Made by a program: the position numbers and the translations under genes. Of a DNA stretch of 45,720 nucleotides, positions 32,835-42,408 are shown piece after piece. The stretch is from the NCBI GenBank assembly GCA_900546795.1, contig UREG01000004.1:1-45720 (forward strand), in the 5' to 3' direction. The notes under the pieces were generated by a model that did not search any database, had not been told where the DNA came from, and worked only from the letters and a program-made list of their open reading frames with translations. Each line of letters starts with the position of its first letter. Position 1 is the stretch's first letter. This stretch comes from an uncultured Veillonellaceae bacterium (GTDB taxonomy: Bacteria; Bacillota; Negativicutes; Veillonellales; Megasphaeraceae).

Positions 32835-34010
32835 ATGAAAGAACAGTTGGAACAAATTAAGCAGTACATGAAAGATCACGAAGCAGAAATGATGGCGCAG
32901 TATGAAGAATTCGTAAATATGCAGGATTTCTGGCGTGATGTGGATGACGTAAATGCTGTAGGTGAATGGCTGAAAAAGAACTTTGAAGCCGAAGGATTTG
33001 ATTGCCGCTTAATCGATGTCGGCGATAAAGCCGGCCGTATTTTGACCGGTACGCTGGGAGCAGAACGAGGCGGGAAGCCGATCATCTTTGCCGGTCATAT
33101 GGATACGGCGCTTTCACCGGATTTGTTTGAAGAAAATCCGTTTCGGGTAGAAGATGGGAAAGTGTACGGCCCAGGCGTGCTGGATATGAAAGGCGGTATC
33201 TTGATTTCCCTGTATGTAGCCAAAGCGCTGAATGCTATTGGGTACAACGAACGGCCCATTAAGATTTTGTACGTAGGCGATGAAGAAGGGTGTCACCTCT
33301 ATTCGGACTGCTCGCCGCTGATCGTGGAAGAAAGCAAGGGCGGCTTGTTTGCTTTCAATATGGAAACAGGACTGCCGGACAACGCGCTGTGCATCGGTCG
33401 GAAAGGCCGTATTGGCATTGATATTTTCACCACGGGCATTGAAGCGCATGCCGGCAATGATTTTACCGCCGGTATCAGCGCAATCGAAGAAATGGCGCAT
33501 AAGATTTTGGAACTGCAGGCTCTGACGGATTTGGAAGCCGGTACGACGGTCAATGTAGGGGTAGTAAAAGGCGGCACGATCGCCAATGCGATTCCGGCGG
33601 AATGCATGATCTCCGTAGATATCCGGTTCACGACGATGGCAGAAAAAGAACGGATCGAAAAAGCATTGAAAGACGTTTGCAGCATGACTTTTGTCAAAGG
33701 AACCTCCACACGATATGAATTGACAACGGTAATGGCTCCGTATGAAACGACGGACGGCGTAAAAAAATTGTTCGGATTTGTTAATGAAACGGCTGAAAAA
33801 TTTGGCCTGCCGGTTATGGACGGCCGAGTTTTGGGCGGCTGTTCTGATGCAGCGTATACGACAATCGCCGGCACGCCTTGTCTTTGCTCCTGCGGTGTAC
33901 GGGGCGAATGGAACCATACGGTGCGGGAATATGCCATTGCAGAGTCGATGGGAGAACGTGTCGTACTTTGGTCGGCAGCTATTTTGAATGCCGGCGCGTT
34001 TGAAGCATAA
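32835..34010 (+). CDS. M20 family metallopeptidase (second copy)
   Basis: This 391-residue di-zinc aminoacylase/carboxypeptidase-type enzyme is paralogous to the protein at 26,677. Ligand motifs: AGHMDTAL, GVLDMKGG, GDEEGCH, NMETGLPD and WNHTVREY; the lid domain has EAHAGNDFTAGISAIEEMAHK. The ATG at 32835 follows GAGGTGA; a GTG-free upstream extension has no merit. It stands alone between its promoter and a terminator-like hairpin, directly before the XRE-cupin/glycyl-radical operon. Its substrate may be a precursor for that pathway, but this is only positional inference. Confidence 0.92.
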   Translation: MKEQLEQIKQYMKDHEAEMMAQYEEFVNMQDFWRDVDDVNAVGEWLKKNFEAEGFDCRLIDVGDKAGRILTGTLGAERGGKPIIFAGHMDTALSPDLFEENPFRVEDGKVYGPGVLDMKGGILISLYVAKALNAIGYNERPIKILYVGDEEGCHLYSDCSPLIVEESKGGLFAFNMETGLPDNALCIGRKGRIGIDIFTTGIEAHAGNDFTAGISAIEEMAHKILELQALTDLEAGTTVNVGVVKGGTIANAIPAECMISVDIRFTTMAEKERIEKALKDVCSMTFVKGTSTRYELTTVMAPYETTDGVKKLFGFVNETAEKFGLPVMDGRVLGGCSDAAYTTIAGTPCLCSCGVRGEWNHTVREYAIAESMGERVVLWSAAILNAGAFEA

Positions 34011-34039
34011 TATCCTAATATACAATATATATAATGTAC

Positions 34040-34067
34040 AGAGGCAGGGAGATCATTTCCTGCCTCT
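34040..34067 (+). terminator. Hairpin after the second M20 gene
   Basis: AGAGGCAGG and CCTGCCTCT form a perfect nine-base-pair stem with a ten-base loop; the following T-tract is short, so termination may be weak. Confidence 0.5.
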
Positions 34068-34139
34068 TATCACAATACGGCATAAAACTCCGTTTTTTAG
34101 CAGGAGTCATGTGATTATCGAATACCAACGTTGCAGTTG

Positions 34140-34167
34140 TTGACAAAGTAGGTCATGGCGGTATAAT
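34140..34167 (+). promoter_or_regulatory. Promoter of the XRE-cupin/glycyl radical operon
   Basis: TTGACA (34140-34145) and TATAAT (34162-34167) with 16-base spacing. A dyad GTGTGC/GCGCAC (34189-34214) lies downstream, just before the regulator's ribosome site, and could be its own operator. Confidence 0.75.
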
Positions 34168-34232
34168 AAAGGTGTAAAGACAGTATAGTGTGCTTTTGGT
34201 TTAATTTAGCGCACAAATAGGAGGAGTGGCCG

Positions 34233-34808
34233 ATGGTGGCAGAAAAACAGGCGGAAGTCACATCGCCGGTGAAAGAGATAGGAAAGGTGCTGCGCCGGAT
34301 CCGGGCGGAAAGGGAAGTAACACTGGACGAAGCGGCAGCGCTGACAGGAGTCAGCAAGACGATGTTGGGCCAAATCGAACGAGGCGTATCTTCTCCGACG
34401 ATTTCGGTATTGTGGAAAATTGCAAAAGGATTGCGGGTGTCTATGTCCAATCTGCTGAGTGAAGAAGATCAGGAATACGAAGTAGTGGATATAGAAAAGG
34501 ATATTCAGCCGGTATATGGGGCAGATGGAAAAATGAAATTGTATAATGTGTTTCCGTTTAACCCAATCAGCGGGTTTGAGTATTTTTACATTACCCTGGA
34601 ACCAGGAGCGGTACATGGCTCAGAAGCGCACCGCGATGCGATCGAAGAGTATATCGTGGTAACGGAAGGCACGCTGACGCTTGAGCTCGGAGAGCAGGAG
34701 TTTGAATTGACAGCGCCTGCCAAAATCAGCTTCAAAGCGGATATCGAGCATCGGTATATGAACAAAGGTCTTACAAACGTTACGTTTCAAAATATTATGA
34801 AATATTAA
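34233..34808 (+). CDS. XRE-family transcription regulator with cupin sensor domain
   Basis: This 191-residue cytoplasmic regulator has a helix-turn-helix at residues ~17-72 (LRRIRAEREVTLDEAAALTG, then SKTMLGQIERGVSSPTISVL). A C-terminal cupin at ~115-185 has PGAVHGSEAHRDAIEEYIVVTEG, whose His/Glu pattern could bind a metal or small ligand. XRE-cupin proteins commonly sense amino-acid-like or polyamine-like molecules and control adjacent catabolic genes. It is ten to fifteen bases from the glycyl radical enzyme on the same strand and probably controls that operon. ATG after AGGAGGAG. Confidence 0.92.
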   Translation: MVAEKQAEVTSPVKEIGKVLRRIRAEREVTLDEAAALTGVSKTMLGQIERGVSSPTISVLWKIAKGLRVSMSNLLSEEDQEYEVVDIEKDIQPVYGADGKMKLYNVFPFNPISGFEYFYITLEPGAVHGSEAHRDAIEEYIVVTEGTLTLELGEQEFELTAPAKISFKADIEHRYMNKGLTNVTFQNIMKY

Positions 34809-34823
34809 GAGGAGGAATTGGCG

Positions 34824-37193
34824 ATGTTGACAGAACGTATTCAGAAGGCAAAGGATAATTACATCAATTCTAAACCGGCTATTTCCTATGAACGGGCACG
34901 GATCTGGACGGAATCTTACAAAAGGACAGAAGGCATGTCGCCGGCGCTGCGCCGGGCAACGGCTTTTTCCGACGTATGTAAAGAGCTGGTTGTTACGATC
35001 TTTGAAGGGGAATTGATCGTTGGTGCGCCGGGCGAATTTCGGAAATGCGGGATTTTAACGCCGGAATTTTCCTGGACTTGGGTCGATCGGGAAATGGATA
35101 ATTTCGATAAACGGCCGCAGGATCCTTATGAAATGACAGATGAACAGCGGGAATTTGTACGGAAAGAAATCTTCCCGTATTGGAAAGGTAAATCACTGGA
35201 AGAAGCTTTCTTGTCCCAGCTCCCGAAAGAAGTCGCTAAAGTAGCGGTAGATACGGGCATTATTGATACGGACTCCAAATGGCGGCAGTCGGTAGGGGAA
35301 GTTACGCCGGATTATTCCGGACTGATGTTCCAGAAAGGCTTTGGCGGCATCATTGCCATGGCGAAAGAAAAAATGGCAGGATTGTCGGAAGCCAATGCGC
35401 AAGACATGAAGAAAATAGAATTTTATCAGTCCGTTATTTTGGCAGCGGAAGGTATCATTACTTTGGCCAACCGGTACGCGAAAAAAGCGGAAGAAATGGC
35501 AGCGGCAGAAACGAATGAAACAAGAAAAGCAGAACTGCTGGAAATTGCCCGTATCTGCTATAAAGTACCGGAAAATCCGCCGCAGACATTCCAGGAAGCG
35601 CTGCAGTTTATCTGGTTTGTACAGCTCGGCGGGGTGCTGATTGAAAATCCGCTGTCCTTGAATCCGGGCCGGTTCGATCAGTATATGTATCCATATTATA
35701 AATATGATATGGAACACGGCATTCATACAGAAGATGAAATCTTGGAATTGATCGAGTGCTACTGGATTAAATTGTCCGAATGGGTATGGACGATTTCTGC
35801 CAATACCGCGGATTTCTTTGCCGGATACAATCAGTTCCAGAACCTTACCGTAGGCGGTACGGACCGGGAAGGCCGGGATGCTACGAATGAACTGAGCTAT
35901 CTTTGCCTGAAAGCAACCGGCGAAGTAAAAACTCATCAGCCGGGTCTTAGCGTACGTGTTTCGCAGACTTGCCCGCAGGAATTTTTAGATGCCGTAACAG
36001 AATTGGTTAGCCTGGGTACAGGATTCCCTGCGATCCATGGCGATAAAGCGGGCTATCAGATGCTCATGAATTTGGGATACAGCCCGGACGATGCAAGAGA
36101 TTGGAATAACTGCGGCTGCGTAGTGCCTCATTTCCGTCAGACTTTTGAATGGACGTCTACGGTAAACGTAAACTTCACTGCCGCTCTGGAATATGCCTTG
36201 AACGGCGGCAAGAGCCGCATGACTGGCGAAGTGATGGGTTATACGGATAATCCGGAACGGAAATTCAACTCGTATCAGGAAGTAGAAGATCTCTTCTTTA
36301 AACAGTTTGACCGTCTTATCGAATACGGCGTAATTTCTTCTATCTTGGCTCAGAAACTGCAGCAGCAGATGATTTCCCGTCCGTTCTTCTCCGCTTGGTC
36401 TGAATCGTGCATGGAAAAAGGCGCGGATATGGTAGACGGCGGTGAAAAATATAATATCGGGCCGGTTCTTACTGGGATTGGCTTGGCGGTAACGGCAAAC
36501 TCGCTGGCAGCGCTCAAGAAATTGGTATTTGAAGAAAAAGTAGTATCCATGGACGAAATGCTCCAGGCGCTGGATGCAGACTGGGAAGGATTTGAAGAAC
36601 TGCGCCAGGCGGCAGCGGCTGCGCCGAAATACGGCAACGACGACGATTATGTCGATGAAATTGCCAGAAAGATCGCAAACCACTACTACCGGGTCGCACA
36701 TCAGTATAAAGATTATTACGGCAATCCGTTTACGACGGCCTTCATGGGAATATCCAACTACTTGCCGACAGGCCGCGTAATTGGCGCTACTCCATGCGGA
36801 AGAAAAGCTGGACAGCCTTTGTCGGAAGGGGTTTCTCCGGTAGCCGGCACCGATACGTCTACGCCGCTGGCTGCGATGAAATCGGCTGCAAAAATGAACC
36901 AGGATATTCATTCCGGCGGTACGCTGCTGAATCTGCGTCTGAATCATGATTTAGTAGCAACGAAACGAGGCCAGCGGAATCTGGGCGCGATGATTCAGTC
37001 GTTCTTCTCCCTGGGAGCGTTCCACGTACAGTTCAATACGCTGTCTACGGAAATACTGCGCGATGCGCAGGCGCATCCGGAACAATATAAAGACCTGCTT
37101 GTTCGGGTAGCCGGATACAGCACGCAGTTCGTCAACTTGTCCAGAGCGCTTCAGGATGCGATTATTGCCCGCAACGAACATAAGAATTTCTAA
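34824..37193 (+). CDS. Glycyl radical enzyme of unknown substrate (PFL/dehydratase-like)
   Basis: This 789-residue oxygen-sensitive radical enzyme has its radical at Gly764 in RVAGYSTQFVNLSRALQD and its thiyl Cys at Cys432 in NNCGCVVPHFRQ. Length matches diol and hydroxyproline dehydratases (about 785-790) rather than pyruvate formate-lyase. Those dehydratases and the arylacetate decarboxylases carry Cys-x-Glu; pyruvate formate-lyase carries Cys-Cys. Here the residue two after the cysteine is Val434, so the general base of dehydratases is missing, and known chemistries cannot be assigned. N-terminal IVGAPGEFRKCG and PYWKGKSLEEAF fit the family. ATG 34824 is seven bases from GGAGGA. Its activase follows 21 bases downstream; no microcompartment genes are present. 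Confidence 0.93.
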   Translation: MLTERIQKAKDNYINSKPAISYERARIWTESYKRTEGMSPALRRATAFSDVCKELVVTIFEGELIVGAPGEFRKCGILTPEFSWTWVDREMDNFDKRPQDPYEMTDEQREFVRKEIFPYWKGKSLEEAFLSQLPKEVAKVAVDTGIIDTDSKWRQSVGEVTPDYSGLMFQKGFGGIIAMAKEKMAGLSEANAQDMKKIEFYQSVILAAEGIITLANRYAKKAEEMAAAETNETRKAELLEIARICYKVPENPPQTFQEALQFIWFVQLGGVLIENPLSLNPGRFDQYMYPYYKYDMEHGIHTEDEILELIECYWIKLSEWVWTISANTADFFAGYNQFQNLTVGGTDREGRDATNELSYLCLKATGEVKTHQPGLSVRVSQTCPQEFLDAVTELVSLGTGFPAIHGDKAGYQMLMNLGYSPDDARDWNNCGCVVPHFRQTFEWTSTVNVNFTAALEYALNGGKSRMTGEVMGYTDNPERKFNSYQEVEDLFFKQFDRLIEYGVISSILAQKLQQQMISRPFFSAWSESCMEKGADMVDGGEKYNIGPVLTGIGLAVTANSLAALKKLVFEEKVVSMDEMLQALDADWEGFEELRQAAAAAPKYGNDDDYVDEIARKIANHYYRVAHQYKDYYGNPFTTAFMGISNYLPTGRVIGATPCGRKAGQPLSEGVSPVAGTDTSTPLAAMKSAAKMNQDIHSGGTLLNLRLNHDLVATKRGQRNLGAMIQSFFSLGAFHVQFNTLSTEILRDAQAHPEQYKDLLVRVAGYSTQFVNLSRALQDAIIARNEHKNF

Positions 37194-37214
37194 TATCTAA
37201 GGGGAGACGCCGGA

Positions 37215-38117
37215 ATGAAGGAAACGGGATACCTTATTGATATACAACATTTTTCCGTCAATGACGGCGAAGGAATACGGACAGTTGTGTTTTTTGCCGG
37301 CTGTCCTCTCCGGTGTCATTGGTGCGCCAATCCGGAAGGGTTTACTCGGTTTAATAAAGTGGTTTATATACAGCCCCGCTGTATTGGCTGCGGCCGGTGC
37401 GCGGCTGTATGTCCTCATGGCGTCGGCGTCGATTTAAATGACCCGATCAATCGGAAGAAATGCCGCAACTGCGGCCAATGCGTCAAAGTATGTCCGACGG
37501 GAAGCCGGCAGAGCATGATCAACGGATATACTGTAGACGAAGTGATGGCCGAGCTGGAATCGCAATTACTGTTTTTCCGTCAGTCCGGCGGAGGGGTGAC
37601 GTATTCCGGCGGCGAATGCACTATGCAGCATGATTTCTTGAAAGCCTTGTCGGACGCATGTTACGATATGGGGCTGAACCAGGCTATCGAAACGTCGGGT
37701 CAGTTTGATTTTGAAACGACATGGCCGATACTGGAAAAGATGGATCTGGTATTCATGGATATAAAACACATGGATACGAACCGGCATAAATATTTTACCG
37801 GCATAGGAAACGAAAAGATCCTGGCAAATATCGCTGCTGTCGGCGAGCGCCATGACAATGTCGTAATCCGTATTCCTACGATTATTGGCGTAAATGCGGA
37901 TGTAGACAACATAAAGAAAACGGCTCGATTTGTGAAAGAACATATGAAGCACCCGAAAATGGAATTGCTTCCGTACCATGAATTTGGGCTGGAAAAATAC
38001 CGGCAGCTCGGACTGCGCCGGCCGGATACGGACTTTAAACGGCCGACTCCGGAACAGATCCGCTGTTTGGAAGCCTTTATCCGTCAGCAGGGCGTAGAGG
38101 TTGTATCGTTTAAATAA
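37215..38117 (+). CDS. Glycyl radical enzyme activating enzyme (radical SAM)
   Basis: This 300-residue radical SAM protein installs the glycyl radical on the upstream enzyme by hydrogen abstraction. The SAM cluster is bound by Cys30, Cys34 and Cys37 (GCPLRCHWCANPEG). A two-cluster ferredoxin insert follows: Cys56/59/62/66 (CIGCGRCAAVC) and Cys83/86/89/93 (CRNCGQCVKVC). GGGVTYSGGE, the activase glycine motif, lies near 125. The insert is typical of dehydratase- and decarboxylase-type activases, not PflA of pyruvate formate-lyase. Last gene of the unit; a strong terminator follows. Confidence 0.94.
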   Translation: MKETGYLIDIQHFSVNDGEGIRTVVFFAGCPLRCHWCANPEGFTRFNKVVYIQPRCIGCGRCAAVCPHGVGVDLNDPINRKKCRNCGQCVKVCPTGSRQSMINGYTVDEVMAELESQLLFFRQSGGGVTYSGGECTMQHDFLKALSDACYDMGLNQAIETSGQFDFETTWPILEKMDLVFMDIKHMDTNRHKYFTGIGNEKILANIAAVGERHDNVVIRIPTIIGVNADVDNIKKTARFVKEHMKHPKMELLPYHEFGLEKYRQLGLRRPDTDFKRPTPEQIRCLEAFIRQQGVEVVSFK

Positions 38118-38132
38118 GAATATAGGAAGAGA

Positions 38133-38165
38133 AAAGCCATCTCACAATGTGAGGTGGCTTTTTTA
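38133..38165 (+). terminator. Terminator of the glycyl radical operon
   Basis: AAAGCCATCTCAC pairs with GTGAGGTGGCTTT (one wobble), loop AAT, followed by T residues. Confidence 0.85.
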
Positions 38166-38573
38166 TATGTCACAATGGATGGCAGGAGTGAAGAAAAGAG
38201 CGCGGTGCAGGGGCGTGGGAGCCGGCGGACATGCGGTTGAAAGCAAGGCGGAACAGAATTAGCGCATCTTATGGAAAAGACGAAGAAAGAAAACGGTAAG
38301 CAACAGAAAGCAAGCGGACGGCAGTAAGCTTGGCAAGATAAGAAAGGACAGCGGAGGCGCCGGAATACATAGGGCAGGCAAAGAAGCGGTGAAGAATATG
38401 AGGCACTCGTATTGCCCCTGCTGCTGTCAAAGAGGGGAAGCGGTGTAATTTTTACAGGATTTTTATATCTCCGGGGATAGTCTTTACGCCTTTTTTATGA
38501 AAAAAACAAGTAGAATAAGGACACGAAAAAGAAAAGCGCCGGGATGCCGGCAGGTGTATGGAGGTGAGCCGTT
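38166..38573. other. Purine-rich intergenic region upstream of kdp
   Basis: About 400 bases with a marked A/G bias on the plus strand and no ORF. The last 130 bases are AT-rich and must carry the kdp promoter; TTTACA (near 38450) and TAGAAT (near 38513) are the only loose matches and are not properly spaced. No c-di-AMP riboswitch signature is evident. Confidence 0.35.
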
Positions 38574-38660
38574 ATGGCTGAATTGGTATTGAGCGGAATA
38601 TTGGCAGCGGTCGTACTGCTCTATTTGATTTATGCGTTATTACATCCGGAGGAGTTTTGA
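38574..38660 (+). CDS. kdpF: K+-transporting ATPase small subunit KdpF
   Basis: This 28-codon frame encodes a single hydrophobic helix (LSGILAAVVLLYLIYALLHPEEF), exactly the KdpF pattern including the Leu-x-His-Pro-Glu end. KdpF stabilises the KdpABC complex. GGAGGTGA lies seven bases before the ATG, and it ends one base before kdpA. Confidence 0.9.
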   Translation: MAELVLSGILAAVVLLYLIYALLHPEEF

Positions 38661-38661
38661 G

Positions 38662-40365
38662 ATGATTGGAGATATGTTGTTTTTTATAATATTTATTGCC
38701 GCGGTATGGCTCTTGGCGATGCCTGTGGGCGCGTATATGGCAACGGTATGGGAGCGAAAACCGTTGCGGGTTGATCGCTGGCTGCTTCCGATAGAACGGG
38801 GAATATACCGAATCATCGGGACCAGCGAACAAGAGGAAATGAATTGGAAACAGTATGCGGCCAGTTTACTGATTTTTAACGGCGCAGGGATTGGGCTGCT
38901 TTTTATTCTGCAGCTGGCCCAGCAATATCTGCCGCTGAACCCAGCTGGCATGGGTGCAATCAGCTGGCCGATGGCTTGGAATACGGCGGTCAGCTTTGTT
39001 ACCAATACGAATTGGCAGGCCTATGCCGGAGAAACGACGATGAGCTATTTTACTCAGATGGTCGGGCTGACGGTGCAGAATTTTGCGTCGGCAGCGACGG
39101 GACTTGCGGCGGCTGCCGCATTGATGCGGGGGCTGACCGGTAAAAAAGGAGCGTCTCTTGGTAATTTCTGGGTGGATATGGTACGAACAGTGCTGCGGAT
39201 TCTGCTGCCGTTAGCCTTTGTTTTTGCTGTATTGCTGGCAGCTTCCGGCGTACCGCAGAACTTCCATGACTATACGCAGGTTACGACGCTGGAAGGGATG
39301 CGGCAAATCATTGCGCAGGGACCGGCAGCTTCTCAGGAAGCGATCAAATTGCTGGGAACAAACGGCGGCGGTTTCTTTAACGCCAATTCGGCGCATCCGT
39401 TTGAAAACCCAACGCCGCTGACCAATGTGCTGGAAATGCTGGCGATTTTAGTGCTGCCGGCAGGAACCGTGGCGGCTTTTGGCCGCATGTCCGGCTGCCG
39501 CCGGCAGGCATGGGCGGTTCTGGGGGCAATGACCTTGTTGTTTGTGCTCTTGCTGGCCGTCTGCTATGGCGCCGAAAAAGCGGGGAATCCGATTCTGGCA
39601 TCCATGGGAATCAGCGGCGATACGGCAATGGAAGGCAAAGAAATGCGGTTTGGCATCGCGTCCTCGGCACTGTTTACCGCAGTAACGACCGCGGCTTCCT
39701 GCGGAGCGGTCAATGCGATGCACGCCAGCTATACGGGACTGGGCAGTTTGGTTCCGCTTTTGCAGATGATGGTAGGCGAAGTGGTGTTTGGCGGCGTTGG
39801 CTCCGGGTTCTACGGCATGATGCTGTATGTATGGATCGCCGTATTTATTATCGGGCTCATGGTAGGGCGTACGCCGGAATACCTGGGGAAAAAGATAGAC
39901 GCATCGGCGATTTCCTGGACAATTGTCGGTTTGCTGCTGCCGTCTGCTGCAGCGCTGGCGTTTGCCGCGGTATCGGCAGCCTTGCCGGCGGGGCTTGCCG
40001 GTCTCAGTTCGTCCGGTCCGCACGGTTTCAGTGAAATTGTATATGCGTTTGTATCTGCGGCGGGAAATAATGGCAGCGCGTTTGCCGGACTGCAGGCAAA
40101 TACGGCATGGTATCATCTGACTTTATCGGCAGCGATGCTGATCGGGCGGTACGGCGTGTTGGTATCTGTGCTGGCGGTAGCCGGCAATATGGCCGGCAAA
40201 CAGGCGGTTCCGGCAGGAAAAGGAACGTTTGACACGGGAACGGTGCTTTTTGCTCTGGTATTGAGCGGTATCGTGCTGGTGATTGGGGCGCTTACCTTTT
40301 TCCCGGCGCTGGCGTTGGGGCCGATCGCTGATCAGATGTTTCTTTTAGAAGGTACGGTATGGTAA
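38662..40365 (+). CDS. kdpA: K+-transporting ATPase potassium-binding subunit KdpA
   Basis: This 567-residue membrane protein forms the high-affinity K+ channel-like subunit, with four selectivity-filter segments. Visible family blocks: [14 protein letters not shown] near 110, [19 protein letters not shown] near 232-250, the third filter near [16 protein letters not shown] and the fourth near [15 protein letters not shown] 38662 follows GGAG by seven bases and overlaps nothing; an upstream in-frame start at 38632 would lie inside kdpF. It works with KdpB, KdpC and KdpF during K+ limitation. Confidence 0.95.
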   Translation: MIGDMLFFIIFIAAVWLLAMPVGAYMATVWERKPLRVDRWLLPIERGIYRIIGTSEQEEMNWKQYAASLLIFNGAGIGLLFILQLAQQYLPLNPAGMGAISWPMAWNTAVSFVTNTNWQAYAGETTMSYFTQMVGLTVQNFASAATGLAAAAALMRGLTGKKGASLGNFWVDMVRTVLRILLPLAFVFAVLLAASGVPQNFHDYTQVTTLEGMRQIIAQGPAASQEAIKLLGTNGGGFFNANSAHPFENPTPLTNVLEMLAILVLPAGTVAAFGRMSGCRRQAWAVLGAMTLLFVLLLAVCYGAEKAGNPILASMGISGDTAMEGKEMRFGIASSALFTAVTTAASCGAVNAMHASYTGLGSLVPLLQMMVGEVVFGGVGSGFYGMMLYVWIAVFIIGLMVGRTPEYLGKKIDASAISWTIVGLLLPSAAALAFAAVSAALPAGLAGLSSSGPHGFSEIVYAFVSAAGNNGSAFAGLQANTAWYHLTLSAAMLIGRYGVLVSVLAVAGNMAGKQAVPAGKGTFDTGTVLFALVLSGIVLVIGALTFFPALALGPIADQMFLLEGTVW

Positions 40366-40375
40366 GGAGCTTAGT

Positions 40376-42401
40376 ATGAAATCGGAAAAAATAGAACAGG
40401 CAGCTATGATAAAAGAAGCTGCCATAGAAGCAATAAAAAAACTGCACCCTAAAACACAGTTCAAAAATCCTGTTATGTGCATCGTATATATCGGCGCGAT
40501 CTGGACGGCAGTACTGACCGCATGGTCGTTCATTCAAGGAAATCGGAGCGAAACGCTGTTTGATTTGCAGATCGTTCTGTGGCTGTGGTTTACGGTACTC
40601 TTTGCCAATTTTGCGGAATCCGTGGCAGAAGGGCGGGGCAAAGCGCAGGCTAACAGTCTGCGGCAGGCCCGTACCGGCGTACAGGCAAAACGGATTGGCC
40701 CGGATGGTACGCTGGAACTGGTAATGGCTGATCAAATACGTAAAGGCGATACCGTGCTGGCAGAAGCGGGGGATATGATTCCAAACGACGGTGAAATTAT
40801 AGAAGGGATGGCGTCTGTAGATGAAAGCGCCGTAACCGGCGAATCGGCGCCGGTCATTCGGGAAGCCGGCGGAGACCGGTCGTCGGTCACCGGCGGTACG
40901 ACGGTGCTGTCCGACTGGATTAAGATACGTGTTACTGCTGATCCGGGAGAAACGTTCCTTGATAAAATGATCGGTCTCGTAGAAGGTGCACAGCGGCAGA
41001 AAACGCCGAATGAGATTGCGCTGACGCTGCTTCTTATCGGCTTATCCATCATCTTTTTGATCGTAGTCGCTGCGCTGCGTCCCTTTGCAGGATATGCAGG
41101 CACGATACTTTCCCTGCCGGTATTGATCGCACTTTTAGTTTGCCTGATTCCGACGACGATCGGCGGACTGCTTTCGGCAATCGGTATTGCCGGCATGGAT
41201 CGTCTTTTGGGACGAAATGTGCTGGCTATGAGCGGTCGGGCAGTGGAAGCGGCAGGAGACGTAGATGTGCTCTTGCTCGATAAGACCGGCACGATTACCT
41301 TAGGCAACCGCATGGCAATCCGATTGATTCCTGCGCCGGGAATCCGGGAAAAAGAATTGGCAGAAGCGGCGCAGCTGTCTTCGTTGGCAGATGAAACGCC
41401 GGAAGGACGCAGTATCCTGGTATTGGCAGAACAGCAGTATGGCTGCTGCCCGCTGCAAAAAGAAGAAATGCAGGCAGAATTTGTTCCCTTTACGGCGCAG
41501 ACGCGGATGAGCGGCATTCGCAGGAGAGATACTGAAATCTATAAAGGCGCAATGAGCGCGATAAAAGCCTATGTAACCGGACTTGGCGAATTATTTCCGG
41601 AAGAAGTAGGGCAGGACTGCGACCAGATCGGCAGCCAGGGCGGCACGCCGCTGGTAGTCGTGAAAGACGGCAGGGTCATGGGAACGATCCATCTAAAAGA
41701 TATTGTAAAAAACGGCATGAAAGAACGATTTGTTCAGCTGCGGGGGATGGGTATAAAAACGGTCATGATTACCGGGGATAATCGGCTGACGGCAGCGGCG
41801 ATTGCAGCGGAAGCCGGTGTGGACGATTTTTTGGCAGAAGCGACGCCGGAAGCGAAACTGGAGATGATCCGGTCTTATCAGAAAAAAGGCATGCTCGTAG
41901 CGATGACCGGCGACGGGACGAACGATGCGCCGGCGTTGGCGCAGTCCGATGTGGGCGTGGCCATGAACAGCGGCACACAGGCGGCCAAAGAAGCCGGGAA
42001 CATGGTGGATATGGATTCGGATCCTACTAAACTGATTGAAATTGTAGAAATCGGCAAACAGCTGCTGATGACTCGGGGCTCACTGACCAGCCAATGACGT
42101 GGCGAAATACTTTGCCATCTTCCCGGTGCTGTTTGCCGCAGCGTATCCGCCGCTGGAAGTACTGAATATCATGAGGCTGCACTCCATGCAAAGCGCAGTG
42201 CTGAGCGCCGTCATCTTCAATGCGCTCATTATTATCGCGCTGATTCCCCTGGCTATGAAGGGCGTTGCATACCGGCCGATTGGAGCTGGCGGGATATTGA
42301 AACGGAACCTGCTGGTATACGGCGGCGGCGGGATTCTCGTTCCCTTCATTGGGATTAAGATCATTGATGTGATACTGACTGCATTGGGCGTGGTCGGATA
42401 G
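40376..42401 (+). pseudogene. kdpB: K+-transporting ATPase ATP-binding subunit KdpB, frameshifted
   Basis: KdpB is the P-type ATPase that drives KdpA. The first 573 codons are intact: TGES in [10 protein letters not shown], the phosphorylated Asp302 in [12 protein letters not shown] and [18 protein letters not shown]. Reading stops at TGA 42095-42097, where the family reads Leu-Thr-Thr-Phe-Ser-Ile-Ala-Asn-Asp-Val. Here CTGACCA joins GCCAATGACGTG directly, as if 11 bases encoding Thr-Phe-Ser-Ile were missing. The remaining ~100 residues ([17 protein letters not shown]...) continue in another frame to the TAG at 42401. The corrected product would have about 680 residues. Real deletion or assembly error is undecided; everything else in the operon looks functional. 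AAGGAG precedes ATG 40376. Confidence 0.9.
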
Positions 42402-42408
42402 GAGGAAG

